From Bradyrhizobium monzae (GTDB taxonomy: Bacteria; Pseudomonadota; Alphaproteobacteria; Rhizobiales; Xanthobacteraceae): a stretch of DNA of 64,000 nucleotides. A model generated the notes under the pieces. That model did no database searches and was not told where the DNA came from. It saw only the letters and a program-made list of their open reading frames with translations. Numbering within the stretch: position 1 is the first letter of the stretch; the number at the start of each line of letters is the position of its first letter. Position numbers and translations under genes: made by a program. Positions 43,635 through 53,042 of the stretch are shown here, one piece after another. The DNA is taken from NCBI RefSeq assembly GCF_021458635.1, contig NZ_JAIRDQ010000008.1, positions 1 through 64,000 of the forward strand, given 5' to 3'.

Positions 43635-44417
43635 ATGCAGCAGCCAGCCGCTGATACGATCGATCTCGTCGGCCTCGTGGCCGATCTCAACAGCCTGTTG
43701 CGGCTGAAGACCACGGTGATCGGCATGAAGCTGTTCGCGCGTGTCGCGGACATGGAGGCGATCCCGAAAATCCGGCGGCCGAATGCGGTCCACACCACCG
43801 ACCAGATCGTCAGCATGGCCTCGCGCCTGGGGTGGACCGTCGGCATCACCGGCGACGATCTCGTCGGTGCGCAGTGCCGCGCGGTAATCGGGCTCAGCCC
43901 GCAGGACGAGAAATGGCTCGCCGGCGAAAATTACGTCGGCGTCTGGCACGGCACCGCGGAGGATGCGCGCAAGCGCCAGGAGGCGCTGGACGTGGTTCCG
44001 TTCGGTCAATATCAGGCGCTCGCGGTCAGTCCGCTGGCGAGCGGGCGGCTCGATCCGCCCGACATCTGCCTCGTCTATGCGACGCCCGGACAGATGATCA
44101 TCCTGATCAACGGGCTGCAGTATGTCGGCTACAAGAAGTTCGAATGGGGCGTGGTCGGCGAGACCGCTTGCGCGGATTCCTGGGGGCGGGCGCTCAAGAG
44201 CGGCGAGCCCAGCCTGTCCTTGCCATGCTATGCCGAACGGCGCTATGGCGGCGTGCCAGACGAGGAGATGCTGATGGCCTTGAAGCCTGCGCATCTCGCC
44301 AAGGCGATAGAGGGCATGAAGGCTCTGGCCAAGAACGGCCTGCGCTATCCGATTCCGCCCTATGGGATTCAAAGCGACGTCCGTGCCGGCATGGGCGTGA
44401 GTTACGCCAAGAAGTAA
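43635..44417 (+). CDS. DUF169 domain-containing protein
   Basis: The 260-residue protein matches DUF169: LLRLKTTVIGMKLFA, GITGDDLVGAQCRAVIGL, ALAVSPLASGRLDPPDICLV and LPCYAERRYGGVPDEEM. Conserved Cys residues in AQCRAV, ADSWG-adjacent TACAD and SLPCYAE suggest a redox or metal centre, but the family is uncharacterised. AGGAGG... the site GGGAGGA lies before the ATG at 43635. The next gene, a saccharopine-dehydrogenase-like protein, begins nine bases after its stop, so they form an operon with the second copy. Confidence 0.85.
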   Translation: MQQPAADTIDLVGLVADLNSLLRLKTTVIGMKLFARVADMEAIPKIRRPNAVHTTDQIVSMASRLGWTVGITGDDLVGAQCRAVIGLSPQDEKWLAGENYVGVWHGTAEDARKRQEALDVVPFGQYQALAVSPLASGRLDPPDICLVYATPGQMIILINGLQYVGYKKFEWGVVGETACADSWGRALKSGEPSLSLPCYAERRYGGVPDEEMLMALKPAHLAKAIEGMKALAKNGLRYPIPPYGIQSDVRAGMGVSYAKK

Positions 44418-44426
44418 AGGCCAATC

Positions 44427-45605
44427 ATGAGCTCTGCGAAATTCGACATCGTCGTCTACGGTGCGACCGGTTTCACCGGTCAGCTCGTCGCTGAATATCT
44501 GACGCGGCATTATAAGAGCGACAAGACACTCAAATGGGCGATGGCGGGCCGCAGTCTCGGCAAGCTGAAATCGGTGCGCGATGCGATCGGCGCGCCCGGG
44601 AACACGCCGTTGCTCGTGGCGGATGCATCGGACGCCGCCTCGCTGAAGGCGATGGCAGAGCAGACGATGTCGGTGATCACGACGGTCGGTCCGTATCAGC
44701 TCTACGGCGAGGAACTGTTAGCTGCCTGCGTCGCCACCGGCACGGATTATTTCGATCTCTGCGGCGAGCCGATTTGGATGCGGCAGATGATCGACAAATA
44801 CGAGACGGCTGCGAAGGAAAGCGGCGCGCGCATCGTATTCTCCTGCGGCTTTGATTCCGTGCCGTTCGAGCTCGGAACGTTCTTCGTGCAGGAAGAGGCC
44901 AAGCGCGTGTTCGGCGCACCTGCGGCGCGCGTGAAGGGCCGTGTGCGCGACATGCGCGGCACGCTGTCGGGCGGTACCGCGGCGAGCGCCAAGGCGACCT
45001 TCGATGCCGTTGCCAAGGACATCAGCCTCGTCGCGATCCTGAACGATCCGTTCGCGCTGACGCCGGGCTTCACCGGACCGAAGCAGCCGAAGGGCAACAG
45101 GTCGCTGCTCGAGGAGGATCTGCAATCCTGGGCCGCGCCGTTCATGATGGCGCTGATCAACACCCGCAACGTCCATCGCTCCAACATGCTGATGGGCTTT
45201 CCCTACGGCCAGGACTTCGTCTATGACGAGATGGTTTTGACCGGTCCCGGCGAGAAGGGCGAGGCCAACGCCAAGCGCGTGATGGCGGCCAATGCCGAGA
45301 AGACCGGCCCGAGTGCGCCGAAGCCGGGTGAGGGACCATCGAAGGAAGAGCGCGAGAACGGGCTTTTCAATCTGCTTTATGTCGCGATCGCGCCCGACGG
45401 AAGTGCGGTCCGCGCCGGCGTCACCGGCGACCGCGATCCCGGCTACGGCTCGACCTCGAAGATGATCTCCGAATGCGCGATCTGCATGCTGCGCGACGTC
45501 ACCGATGTCGCCGCAGGCTTCTGGACACCGGGCGCAGCGATGCAACACAAGCTGATCAAGCGGCTGCGAGACAATGCGGGGCTGACGTTCGCCGTGGAAG
45601 CATGA
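44427..45605 (+). CDS. saccharopine-dehydrogenase-like NAD(P)-binding protein, copy 1
   Basis: The 392-residue protein has the Rossmann motif FDIVVYGATGFTGQLVAEYL (about 6-25). It belongs to the SCCPDH/trans-acting enoyl reductase group, with ITTVGPYQLYGEELLAACV, DYFDLCGEPIWMRQMID and FSCGFDSVPFELG. Such proteins reduce lipid or polyketide intermediates, or are of unknown function. It is the first of two tandem copies and is only nine bases from the DUF169 gene. Confidence 0.9.
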   Translation: MSSAKFDIVVYGATGFTGQLVAEYLTRHYKSDKTLKWAMAGRSLGKLKSVRDAIGAPGNTPLLVADASDAASLKAMAEQTMSVITTVGPYQLYGEELLAACVATGTDYFDLCGEPIWMRQMIDKYETAAKESGARIVFSCGFDSVPFELGTFFVQEEAKRVFGAPAARVKGRVRDMRGTLSGGTAASAKATFDAVAKDISLVAILNDPFALTPGFTGPKQPKGNRSLLEEDLQSWAAPFMMALINTRNVHRSNMLMGFPYGQDFVYDEMVLTGPGEKGEANAKRVMAANAEKTGPSAPKPGEGPSKEERENGLFNLLYVAIAPDGSAVRAGVTGDRDPGYGSTSKMISECAICMLRDVTDVAAGFWTPGAAMQHKLIKRLRDNAGLTFAVEA

Positions 45606-45634
45606 GGTCTGCGACGTCCAGGGAAACGTGATCC

Positions 45635-46810
45635 ATGTCCGCGAAGTTCGACATCGTCGTCTATGGCGCAACGGGATATACCGGCCAGCTCGTCGCCGAG
45701 TACCTCGCCGCGCATTACGTCGGTGACGGCGCGCCGATTTGGGCGATGGCCGGGCGCAGCAGAGACAAGCTCGCGTCCGTCCGCGACGCGATCGCCGCAC
45801 CTGCGGACACGCCGCTCATCGTTGCGGATGCAGCCGATCCTCCATCGCTGCGCGCGATGGTCGATCAGGCGAAGCTGGTCGTCACCACCGTCGGTCCGTA
45901 CCAGCTTTACGGGTCCGATCTGCTCGCCGCCTGCGTCGCGTCAGGCACCGACTACATCGATCTCTGCGGCGAGCCGATCTGGCTGAAGCAGATGATCGAC
46001 AGGCATGAAGCGGCCGCCAGGACGAGTGGCGCGCGCATCATGTTCTCCTGCGGCTTCGATTCGATCCCATTCGAGCTCGGCGTATTCTTCGTGCAGGAGG
46101 AAGCCAGGCGCGTGTTCGGAGCGCCGGCGCCGCGCGTGAAGGGGCGGGTCCGCGACCTCAGCTGGAAGTTCTCCGGCGGCACCTCGGCGAGCGCGAGGGT
46201 CACCTTCGAGGCGGTTGCACAGGACCTCAGCCTGGTGTCGATCCTCAAGGACCCATTTGCATTCACGCCGGGCTTCGAAGGGCCCAGGCAGCCGCGCGGC
46301 AACAAGCCAGTTTTCGAGGAGGATTTGCAATCCTGGTCCGCCCCTTTCGCGATGGCGATACTCAACACGCGCAATGTCCATCGCTCCAACATGCTGATGG
46401 GATTCCCCTATGGCAGGGATTTCATCTACGACGAGATGGTGCTGACGGGAGCGGGGGACGAAGGGCAGGCCAATGCCAAGCTTGTCATGGCCGCCAACAG
46501 CGAAAAGACCGGTCCCGAAGCGCTCAAGCCCGGTGAGGGACCGTCGAAGGAAGAACGCGACAACGGCCATTACGACCTGCTCTATGTCGCGATTGCGCCT
46601 GATGGCCGTCAGGTGCGTGCGGCGGTGAAGGGCGATCTCGATCCCGGCTATGCGTCAACGGCGAAGATGATCTCCGAATGCGCGCTCTGCCTGCTCCGCG
46701 ACACGCCTGATGTTCCGGCCGGACTCTGGACGCCGGGCGCGGCGATGCAGCACAAGCTGATCAAGCGGTTGCGGGAGCGTGCCGGGCTGACGTTCGCGGT
46801 GGAGAGCTAG
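45635..46810 (+). CDS. saccharopine-dehydrogenase-like NAD(P)-binding protein, copy 2
   Basis: The 391-residue protein is a close paralogue of the gene just before it: the same FDIVVYGATGYTGQLVAEYL start, GPYQLYGSDLLAACVASGTD, NTRNVHRSNMLMGFPYGRDF and the shared C-terminus GLTFAVES. By eye the two agree at most positions across their length. The gap is 29 bases. It is a tandem duplication; whether the copies differ in substrate is unknown. A hairpin repeat follows. Confidence 0.9.
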   Translation: MSAKFDIVVYGATGYTGQLVAEYLAAHYVGDGAPIWAMAGRSRDKLASVRDAIAAPADTPLIVADAADPPSLRAMVDQAKLVVTTVGPYQLYGSDLLAACVASGTDYIDLCGEPIWLKQMIDRHEAAARTSGARIMFSCGFDSIPFELGVFFVQEEARRVFGAPAPRVKGRVRDLSWKFSGGTSASARVTFEAVAQDLSLVSILKDPFAFTPGFEGPRQPRGNKPVFEEDLQSWSAPFAMAILNTRNVHRSNMLMGFPYGRDFIYDEMVLTGAGDEGQANAKLVMAANSEKTGPEALKPGEGPSKEERDNGHYDLLYVAIAPDGRQVRAAVKGDLDPGYASTAKMISECALCLLRDTPDVPAGLWTPGAAMQHKLIKRLRERAGLTFAVES

Positions 46811-46819
46811 TTCAGTATC

Positions 46820-46907
46820 GTAGGGTGGGCAAAGCGGAGCGTGCCCACCATTGTCGCGATTGGAGAGAGGTGGTGGGCACGGCGCTTTGCGCCTTTGCTC
46901 ACCCTAC
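46820..46907. repeat. intergenic hairpin repeat
   Basis: GTAGGGTGGGCAAAG at 46820-46834 and CTTTGCTCACCCTAC at 46893-46907 pair with one mismatch, with GTGCCCACCA and TGGTGGGCAC forming an inner stem. I recognise this GGGTGGGCAAAG element as another dispersed Bradyrhizobium intergenic repeat. It separates the convergent genes ending at 46810 and 46921, where it could act as a bidirectional terminator. Confidence 0.65.
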
Positions 46908-46920
46908 GGCACTGTTTTTG

Positions 46921-48117
46921 CTAAACCGCCCGCGCATCATACGCGTACATGAAATCCATGCTCTTCGATCCCAGCGGCAACAGCCATTTCATCATCTGAT
47001 TTCTCATCCAGGCGCCGGTGGCGCTGAATTCGCGCTTGCTGTTGCCATTGCGGCGGGCGATGGCGACGATCTTTTCCGCGCGGGGCCGCCGCTCGGCCTC
47101 AAAGGCCTGGAAGGTCGCGGTCAGCTCCTGGCCCTCCTGCATCAGACGGGCAAGCCGCATCGCATCTTCCAGCGCCAGCGAGGCGCCCTGGCCCGCATGG
47201 GGGCTGGTTGCATGCGCGGCATCGCCGATCAAAAGCGAGCGCTTGCGCGACCAGGTCGGCAAGGTCGCGACGTCCAGCGTGTCGGTGATCACGATGTTCT
47301 CGGCCGCCTCGATAATGGCCGGGATCGGATCGTGCCAGCCGTGATGGAAGCCGCGCAGATGCTGCTTCAGCGTCCGCTGGTCGAGCGCGCGGAACATCGC
47401 GGCATCCATGCCGTGGGCCGGTTGCGTGCTCCACCACATCACGCCGTCCTTCGGATCCGGGCTGCAATAGCCATAGCCGAAGAAACCGCTCTGTCCGAAC
47501 GTGGTCTCGACATGCCGGCTGATCGCCCGGCCGTCGAGAACGGCATGCGGCACGAAGCCGCCGAAGCCGATCAGGCCTGTATTGAAGGGCATTGGCCCGT
47601 CCGGCACCACCTGGCGCCGTGCGATCGAATGCACGCCGTCGGCGCCGATCAGGAAGTCGCCCTCGGCGGTGGTGCCGTCGGCGAAATAGGCGATGATCGG
47701 CTGGTCGCCGCGATCTTCGATCTTGATCAGGCGCTTGTCGAAATAGAGCGAGACGCAGGCGCACCAGGCCTTGTCGATCAGCATCTCGTTCAGCGTGGCG
47801 CGGCAGACATTGACCGCGGGCTGGCCGAAGCGGCGCGCCATGTCGCGGTTGATCGAGCCCAGCCGTCGGCCCTCCTGCGAATAGAAGTCGAAGGACTCCG
47901 CGATCGAACCGCGGCTGATCAGCTCGTTCGCAAGTCCGATCTCGTCCATCACATGCATGCCGTTCGGCGCGATCTGGAGGCCGCCGCCGATACCTTTGGA
48001 GTAGGGCCAGGCTTCGTAGATCGCGGATTCGATGCCGGCGCGGCGCAGCAGGATTGCGGCAACGGGCCCGGCGATGCCGGCGCCGATGATCAGGGCTTTG
48101 CGCGGACGATGAGGCAT
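46921..48117 (-). CDS. FAD-dependent monooxygenase
   Basis: The 398-residue protein is a group A flavin monooxygenase. It has the Rossmann GAGIAGPVAAILLRRAG, the DG motif FLIGADGVHSIAR and the GD motif LLIGDAAHATSPHAGQGAS. It would hydroxylate an aromatic or similar substrate with NAD(P)H. The ATG at 48117 follows TCGGGAGC. It is divergent from a MarR regulator whose operator lies in the gap, so it is the likely regulated gene. Confidence 0.92.
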   Translation of the reverse strand: MPHRPRKALIIGAGIAGPVAAILLRRAGIESAIYEAWPYSKGIGGGLQIAPNGMHVMDEIGLANELISRGSIAESFDFYSQEGRRLGSINRDMARRFGQPAVNVCRATLNEMLIDKAWCACVSLYFDKRLIKIEDRGDQPIIAYFADGTTAEGDFLIGADGVHSIARRQVVPDGPMPFNTGLIGFGGFVPHAVLDGRAISRHVETTFGQSGFFGYGYCSPDPKDGVMWWSTQPAHGMDAAMFRALDQRTLKQHLRGFHHGWHDPIPAIIEAAENIVITDTLDVATLPTWSRKRSLLIGDAAHATSPHAGQGASLALEDAMRLARLMQEGQELTATFQAFEAERRPRAEKIVAIARRNGNSKREFSATGAWMRNQMMKWLLPLGSKSMDFMYAYDARAV

Positions 48118-48171
48118 TGGCTTGCTCCCGAGGTTTCCGTGGTGCTAGGAGGAATTACGGTCGCTAAATCT

Positions 48172-48204
48172 CTTAGTGACTAAGATATATACTGACTAAG
48201 ATAT
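48172..48204. promoter_or_regulatory. MarR operator in the monooxygenase/marR spacer
   Basis: CTTAGTGACTAAG at 48172-48184 is an odd palindrome of two 6-base arms. TGACTAAGATAT occurs twice, at 48177-48188 and 48193-48204, 16 bases apart. The sites lie between the divergent monooxygenase and marR genes, 11 bases before the marR start. They fit a MarR dimer controlling both genes. Confidence 0.55.
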
Positions 48205-48214
48205 GAGGTGAGCC

Positions 48215-48742
48215 TTGTCAAGGACGAAGGCACGCGCGGCGTTGCTCGGAGAATTGGAAGAGGCGATGCGGCGGTCGTCCGCACAGGGCGTGCTGTATGG
48301 GCAAGCCGTTGCAAACGTGGCCGGAATTGCCAATTCCGACCTCGAATGCATGGACATCCTCTATCTCGAGGGACGTGTGACCGCGGGCCGGCTCGCCGAG
48401 GTGACGGGGCTGACGACCGGCGCCATCACCGGCGTGGTCGATCGGCTCGAGAAGGCAGGCCTGGTGCGTCGCGAGCGGGACGAGGCCGATCGGCGCAAGG
48501 TCTTCATCGCCGTCGTGCCGGAGACCGCCATGAAGATCGGCGAGCTCTATGTGCCGATGCAGCAGGCGATGGAGAAGGTCTGGAGCGCCTATTCCGACGA
48601 GGAGCTGCGCCTACTGCTGCGTTTTGCCAATGAGGGCTACAAGGGCGTGCTCGCGGCGACCGCTGCACTGAAAGGTCTGCTCGATACGCCGCCAGAGAAG
48701 CGGCCTGCGCTCAAGCTGAAGAAGCATCCTCGCCAGGCTTGA
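48215..48742 (+). CDS. MarR-family transcriptional regulator
   Basis: The 175-residue protein has a MarR winged helix (VTAGRLAEVTGLTTGAITGV, then DRLEKAGLVRRERDEADRRK). The start is TTG at 48215, with GAGGTG five bases upstream; no ATG lies before the conserved region. It is divergent from the monooxygenase and probably represses it until an aromatic ligand binds. Its last 32 bases overlap the convergent O-antigen ligase-like gene. Confidence 0.88.
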   Translation: MSRTKARAALLGELEEAMRRSSAQGVLYGQAVANVAGIANSDLECMDILYLEGRVTAGRLAEVTGLTTGAITGVVDRLEKAGLVRRERDEADRRKVFIAVVPETAMKIGELYVPMQQAMEKVWSAYSDEELRLLLRFANEGYKGVLAATAALKGLLDTPPEKRPALKLKKHPRQA

Positions 48743-49967
48743 TCTTGTAGGCCTGCGCGGCCGCGATCATGCCCCACATCGCGCCCAGCATCATCCAGAA
48801 GTGCCGCCAGTGGTCGGTGTCGATCACGAAACTTTCGCCGACGGTGCCGACGAAGGCCGAGAACACCGCGAGATAAGCGCGTTGCCAGGGCACGCGGACG
48901 AAGATGTGGCGGAAGCCTGTGATGACGGTGGTGAAGACCAGCGCGGGATAGCACACACCGGAGAGCCATCCGCCGGACATGAAGGCATTCAGATAGGAAT
49001 TGTGGGTGTCTTCGGGGAAGAAGCGGTGGAATTGCAAGGGGCCGATGCCGAACGGCAAGTCGAGTGCCATCTCCGCACCGAGGATGTGCCGGCCGAACCG
49101 GCCGAAGCGGCCTTCGTCATAGCTCTGGTCGAAGCTCGCGCGCTGCTTGAACATCTCGGCGATGGAGTCGAATGACAGCAGCACCGCGATCAGCGCGAGG
49201 CCCAGCACCACCGCGACGATGGCCATGATGATGATGCGCGAGCGCTGCGCATTGGTGCGGCTGGTCAGCACCATCAACGCCAGCATGAAGGCGGAGGTCA
49301 GCACCAGCCCGCCCCAGGCGGCGCGGGAGAAGGCGAGCAGTATGGCGAGCGACATGACGCCGAAGGCAATGACGTTGCGGAATGCCTTGGCGAACTTGTC
49401 CGACACGACACTCTGGAGCGCGAACAGCGCCGGCAGGATCAGGAAGGCGCCGAGCACGTTCGGGTCCTTGAACGTGCCGCGTGCACGCTCGTAGAGCGTC
49501 AGGAGATCGTGGCCGCCGGGAACGAGGTTGAAATAGCCGGCGATCGCCGAGAGCGATGCGATCATCGCGCCGACCACGAGGCCGCGGCGCAGCATGTCGA
49601 GCCGCGCCGCCGTGTCCTCGGAGGTTACCATGGCGAAGAACACCACGGTCACCGCCATGTACCAGGAGGTCGCGATCCAGCTTGCGACCTCGGACTGGTC
49701 GAGCAGCGGGATCGCGCTGACGGTGTAGCCGACATTGAGCAGGACCAGGGCCAGCACCAGCGGCATCAGCACGAGCTTGAGCCGCAGGCCGGTGGCGAAG
49801 AACGCGACGGTGGCGAGCAGCGTCGCGATCTCGTAGGGGCTCGGCTCGACGAAGACGATCGCGCCGGACGCGCCGACCAGCCACACCAGCGCGCGCTGGA
49901 GGGCCAGCACGCCGGACGCAGCCGGTGCGGCCACGTTCATTCCACCGGCTGTTGCCGCATACGCCAT
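48711..49967 (-). CDS. O-antigen ligase/polymerase-like membrane protein
   Basis: The 418-residue protein has about eleven membrane helices and a large periplasmic loop with the Wzy_C/WaaL signature RGTFKDPNVLGAFLILP and DTHNSYLNAFMSGGW. It would ligate or polymerise lipid-linked polysaccharide at the periplasmic face. A GTG just before the ATG at 49967 is an alternative start. It ends inside the convergent marR gene. It is the downstream end of a run of minus-strand polysaccharide genes, with 72 bases to the next gene. Confidence 0.87.
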   Translation of the reverse strand: MAYAATAGGMNVAAPAASGVLALQRALVWLVGASGAIVFVEPSPYEIATLLATVAFFATGLRLKLVLMPLVLALVLLNVGYTVSAIPLLDQSEVASWIATSWYMAVTVVFFAMVTSEDTAARLDMLRRGLVVGAMIASLSAIAGYFNLVPGGHDLLTLYERARGTFKDPNVLGAFLILPALFALQSVVSDKFAKAFRNVIAFGVMSLAILLAFSRAAWGGLVLTSAFMLALMVLTSRTNAQRSRIIIMAIVAVVLGLALIAVLLSFDSIAEMFKQRASFDQSYDEGRFGRFGRHILGAEMALDLPFGIGPLQFHRFFPEDTHNSYLNAFMSGGWLSGVCYPALVFTTVITGFRHIFVRVPWQRAYLAVFSAFVGTVGESFVIDTDHWRHFWMMLGAMWGMIAAAQAYKIKPGEDASSA

Positions 49968-50039
49968 CACGCGCTCACGCTATTGGTACGCCACAAAACT
50001 CGTTGTCAGCGCCCGGCTCGACCGGGGAATGACGGAAAC

Positions 50040-51563
50040 TCAATACGCGTTCGCGTTCTTGGTCAGCAGCGCGAGCGGCGTCTTCAGGAGAATGACGAGG
50101 TCGAACAGCACCGACCAGTTCTCGATGTAGTAGAGGTCGAACTCGACGCGCTTCTGGATCTTCTCTTCGTTGTCGATCTCGCCGCGCCAGCCGTTGATCT
50201 GGGCCCAGCCGGTGATACCGGGCTTGACGCGGTGGCGGGCGAAATAGCCGTCGACGGCTTCGTCGAACAGGCGGCTTTGGAGCTTGCCCTGCACCGCATG
50301 GGGGCGCGGGCCGACCAGGGAGAGATTGCCGGAGAACACCACGTTGAACAGCTGCGGCAGTTCGTCGAGGCTGGTCTTGCGGATGAGGCGGCCGATGCGG
50401 GTGACGCGCGGATCGTTCTTGGTCACGACCTTCGACGCGGTCGGGTCAGCCTGGTGGTGATACATCGAGCGGAATTTGTAGACGTCGATGCGCTCGTTGT
50501 TGAAGCCGAACCGCTTCTGGCGGAACAGGACCGGGCCGGGGCTGTCGAGCCTCACAGCCAGCGCCACCAGCGCCATCACCGGGAGTGCGGCGAGCAGCGC
50601 GAGGCTACCGACGACGCGGTCGAACAGCCATTTCATCACCAGATCCCAGTCGGTGATCGGCGCTTCGAACACGTCGAGCGTCGGAACCTCGCCGAGATAG
50701 GAATAGGAGCGGGGGCGGAAGCGCAGCTTGTTGGTGTGCGCGGAGAGGCGGATATCGACCGGCAGCACCCAGAGCTTCTTCAGCATCTCCAGGATGCGTG
50801 TCTCTGCCGAGATCGGCAGCGCGAACAGCACCAGATCGACTCGGGTGCGGCGGGCGAATTCGACGATGTCGTCGACCTTACCGAGCTTGCGCGCGCCGGC
50901 GCAAGTGTCGAGCGCGCGGCTGTCGTTGCGGTCGTCGAACACGCCGAGCACGTGGATGTCGGAATCCTCCTGCGCCTTCAGCGCCTCCACCAGTTGCTCG
51001 CCGTTGCTGTCGGAGCCGACGATGATGGTGCGGCGATCGAGTCGGCCCTGGCGTGCCCAGCTGCGCACCAGCGAGCGCAGGACGAGGCGCTCGGCGACCA
51101 GCGCGGCGAGGCCGAGGAAGTAGAAGGCGGCAAGCCACAGCCGCGACATTTCGCTGCCGAACTTGGCGAAAAACGAGATGCCGATGAACATCAGGAAGAC
51201 GAACGACCAGGACGAGATCATTCGCGTCATCTGCCGGAGCTGCCCACGGAACAGTTGCACCTGATAGATGTCGGCGGCCTGGAAGCAGACCACGGCGGCA
51301 ACCGCGACGGCGATGACCTCTGCAGGATAGAGCCAGCTGAAGCCGACGTGCGGCATGACGTAGCCGACATATACGGCGATGCCGACCACGCTCAGCAATA
51401 CGAAATCGATGGCGCGCGCAAAGCCGGTAATCACGATCGGAGAATAGGCGCGGGCGACCTTCTGATTGACGACTTCGAGGGCGGCCGGCGTCAGGCGGCG
51501 GCGTCGCTCGACAAAAGGTTGGTCAGCCGGCTTGGCCGCGGCGCTGGTCGCGGCATCGAGCAT
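50040..51563 (-). CDS. polyprenyl-phosphate hexose-1-phosphate transferase
   Basis: The 507-residue protein starts polysaccharide repeat synthesis by moving a sugar phosphate to undecaprenyl phosphate, like WcaJ, ExoY or PssY. It has about four N-terminal membrane helices, a nucleotide-binding region (TIIVGSDSNGEQLVEAL) and a C-terminal catalytic domain with YKFRSMYHH, KTSLDELPQLFNVVFSGN, LSLVGPRPHAVQG and VKPGITGWAQINGWRG. A TTG 15 codons upstream (51608) is an alternative start. The sugar is probably glucose or galactose, but is not proved. Confidence 0.92.
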   Translation of the reverse strand: MLDAATSAAAKPADQPFVERRRRLTPAALEVVNQKVARAYSPIVITGFARAIDFVLLSVVGIAVYVGYVMPHVGFSWLYPAEVIAVAVAAVVCFQAADIYQVQLFRGQLRQMTRMISSWSFVFLMFIGISFFAKFGSEMSRLWLAAFYFLGLAALVAERLVLRSLVRSWARQGRLDRRTIIVGSDSNGEQLVEALKAQEDSDIHVLGVFDDRNDSRALDTCAGARKLGKVDDIVEFARRTRVDLVLFALPISAETRILEMLKKLWVLPVDIRLSAHTNKLRFRPRSYSYLGEVPTLDVFEAPITDWDLVMKWLFDRVVGSLALLAALPVMALVALAVRLDSPGPVLFRQKRFGFNNERIDVYKFRSMYHHQADPTASKVVTKNDPRVTRIGRLIRKTSLDELPQLFNVVFSGNLSLVGPRPHAVQGKLQSRLFDEAVDGYFARHRVKPGITGWAQINGWRGEIDNEEKIQKRVEFDLYYIENWSVLFDLVILLKTPLALLTKNANAY

Positions 51564-51706
51564 CGAGCGTGCGTTGAGCGGTTCCACGAGCGTCCACGTC
51601 CATTCCAAAGATCCGCGGGCGCGGCTTTGCGTCCCCGGGCAAGCATCCCCTGGCCCTTCGATTATCGGACAAATCGGAAGATTCTCTAAAGCGGCCTTAA
51701 GGATGG

Positions 51707-52840
51707 TTAATGATTTGCAAATGCATCGCGGTAACCCGCGAGCACGCCATCGACCATCGCTTGCTGGGAGAAGTGCGCCGAGATCCGCTCGCGGAGCGAC
51801 ACCGCCCGCTCCGCGGTCGCCGGCGCGTTGTCGAGCGCGGCCGCGATCGCGTCAGCCATGGCTTCGGCGTTGCTGGCCGCGAACAGCGCCGGGCTCTCGG
51901 GTCCAAAGATTTCGGGGATGCCGCCAACGCGCGCCGCGATCATGGGGATGCCGGCCGCGCCCGCCTCGATCACGACATAGGGCATGGAATCGCCGCGCGA
52001 GGGAACGACCAGCAGCCGTCCCTTGGAAAAGCCGTAGCGCGCCTTGACGTGACCGATGAAGCGGATCGCGTCCGTTAGGCCGAGCCGTTCGACCTGCGCC
52101 TTCAGCGCCGCGGTTTCCTCGCCGTCGCCGCCGAGCGTCAGCGTGACCTTCTTGCCGTTCTCATGCAGTCGGGCCACTGCGTCGACCAGGAGGTCGGCGC
52201 CCTTGATATGCCGGAACTCGCCGACATAGGCGAGGTCAGTGGCATCGTCGGCGACGACGACGGGCTCGAACTCCTCCGGCGTCACGCCGTTGAAGACGCA
52301 ATGCACGACGCCCTGGGGCGTGCCGACGATACGCTGATAGGTATCGCGGGCAAAGGCGCTCTCGAACAGGAACAGATCCGTCGCATCCATCAGCGTGCGC
52401 TCGAGCCGCGCGTAAAACTCGCCCTTCAGAGTGTTGAGCGGGTAATGTAGCGAGCCGCCGTGGGGGGTGTAGATGCGGATGGTGTCGTCCGCGCGGCGCC
52501 GCATGCGCACGAAGGCGCCGGCCTTGGCACCGTGGCCATGCATGACGTCGGGCTTGAGCGTGGCGATCAGGCGGCGCATGCGCAGCCAAACCAGAAAATC
52601 CTCCGGCGAGGGTTCGCGGCGGATCGCGAGCCGATGCACGCCGAGTTTCAGCCGCGGCGCAAGCTCGGCCAGCGCCTTGTCGGCACGCTCGCCGCCGGTG
52701 AGGCCGTCGGCGAGAATCCCGACATGGTGACCGCGATCGACCTGGCCGTTGGCGAGATCGACGATGTGCCGGAAAATGCCGCCGACGGGCGCGCGTACGG
52801 CGTGCAGGATACGAAGCGGCTGGTTGGCAGAGGGGGGCAT
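51707..52840 (-). CDS. GT4-family glycosyltransferase
   Basis: The 377-residue protein is a GT-B glycosyltransferase. The N-terminal acceptor domain carries PVGGIFRHIVDLANGQ and DVMHGHGAKAGAFVRM. The C-terminal nucleotide-sugar domain carries VFNGVTPEEFE, LAYVGEFRHIKGAD and the EX7E motif EAGAAGIPMIAARVGGIPE. It would extend the lipid-linked repeat in the cytoplasm. The start at 52840 is chosen from family length; an ATG 12 codons earlier is possible. It is divergent from the co-polymerase gene. Confidence 0.9.
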   Translation of the reverse strand: MPPSANQPLRILHAVRAPVGGIFRHIVDLANGQVDRGHHVGILADGLTGGERADKALAELAPRLKLGVHRLAIRREPSPEDFLVWLRMRRLIATLKPDVMHGHGAKAGAFVRMRRRADDTIRIYTPHGGSLHYPLNTLKGEFYARLERTLMDATDLFLFESAFARDTYQRIVGTPQGVVHCVFNGVTPEEFEPVVVADDATDLAYVGEFRHIKGADLLVDAVARLHENGKKVTLTLGGDGEETAALKAQVERLGLTDAIRFIGHVKARYGFSKGRLLVVPSRGDSMPYVVIEAGAAGIPMIAARVGGIPEIFGPESPALFAASNAEAMADAIAAALDNAPATAERAVSLRERISAHFSQQAMVDGVLAGYRDAFANH

Positions 52841-53042
52841 GATCAAAACCAGCGCTCGACGGCGGATGCCGAACAATGTTCCCGAAATATCGAGATGGAT
52901 TAAGGGGGCTCGTGGTTAACAAACGGTGACGGGCGCGCGTGTGCTGCCCCCGAGACGTCGCGATTAACCCAGCGGCAACCTTAATGGAGTGTAATCGGGC
53001 CCATCGAGGTACACGAGTGGCGTTGCCCTGCGGGAGTGTTCG

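Noticed and set aside
49509..51689. 726-residue plus-strand ORF
   Set aside because: It is antisense to the polysaccharide transferase genes, and its charged composition indicates a shadow frame.
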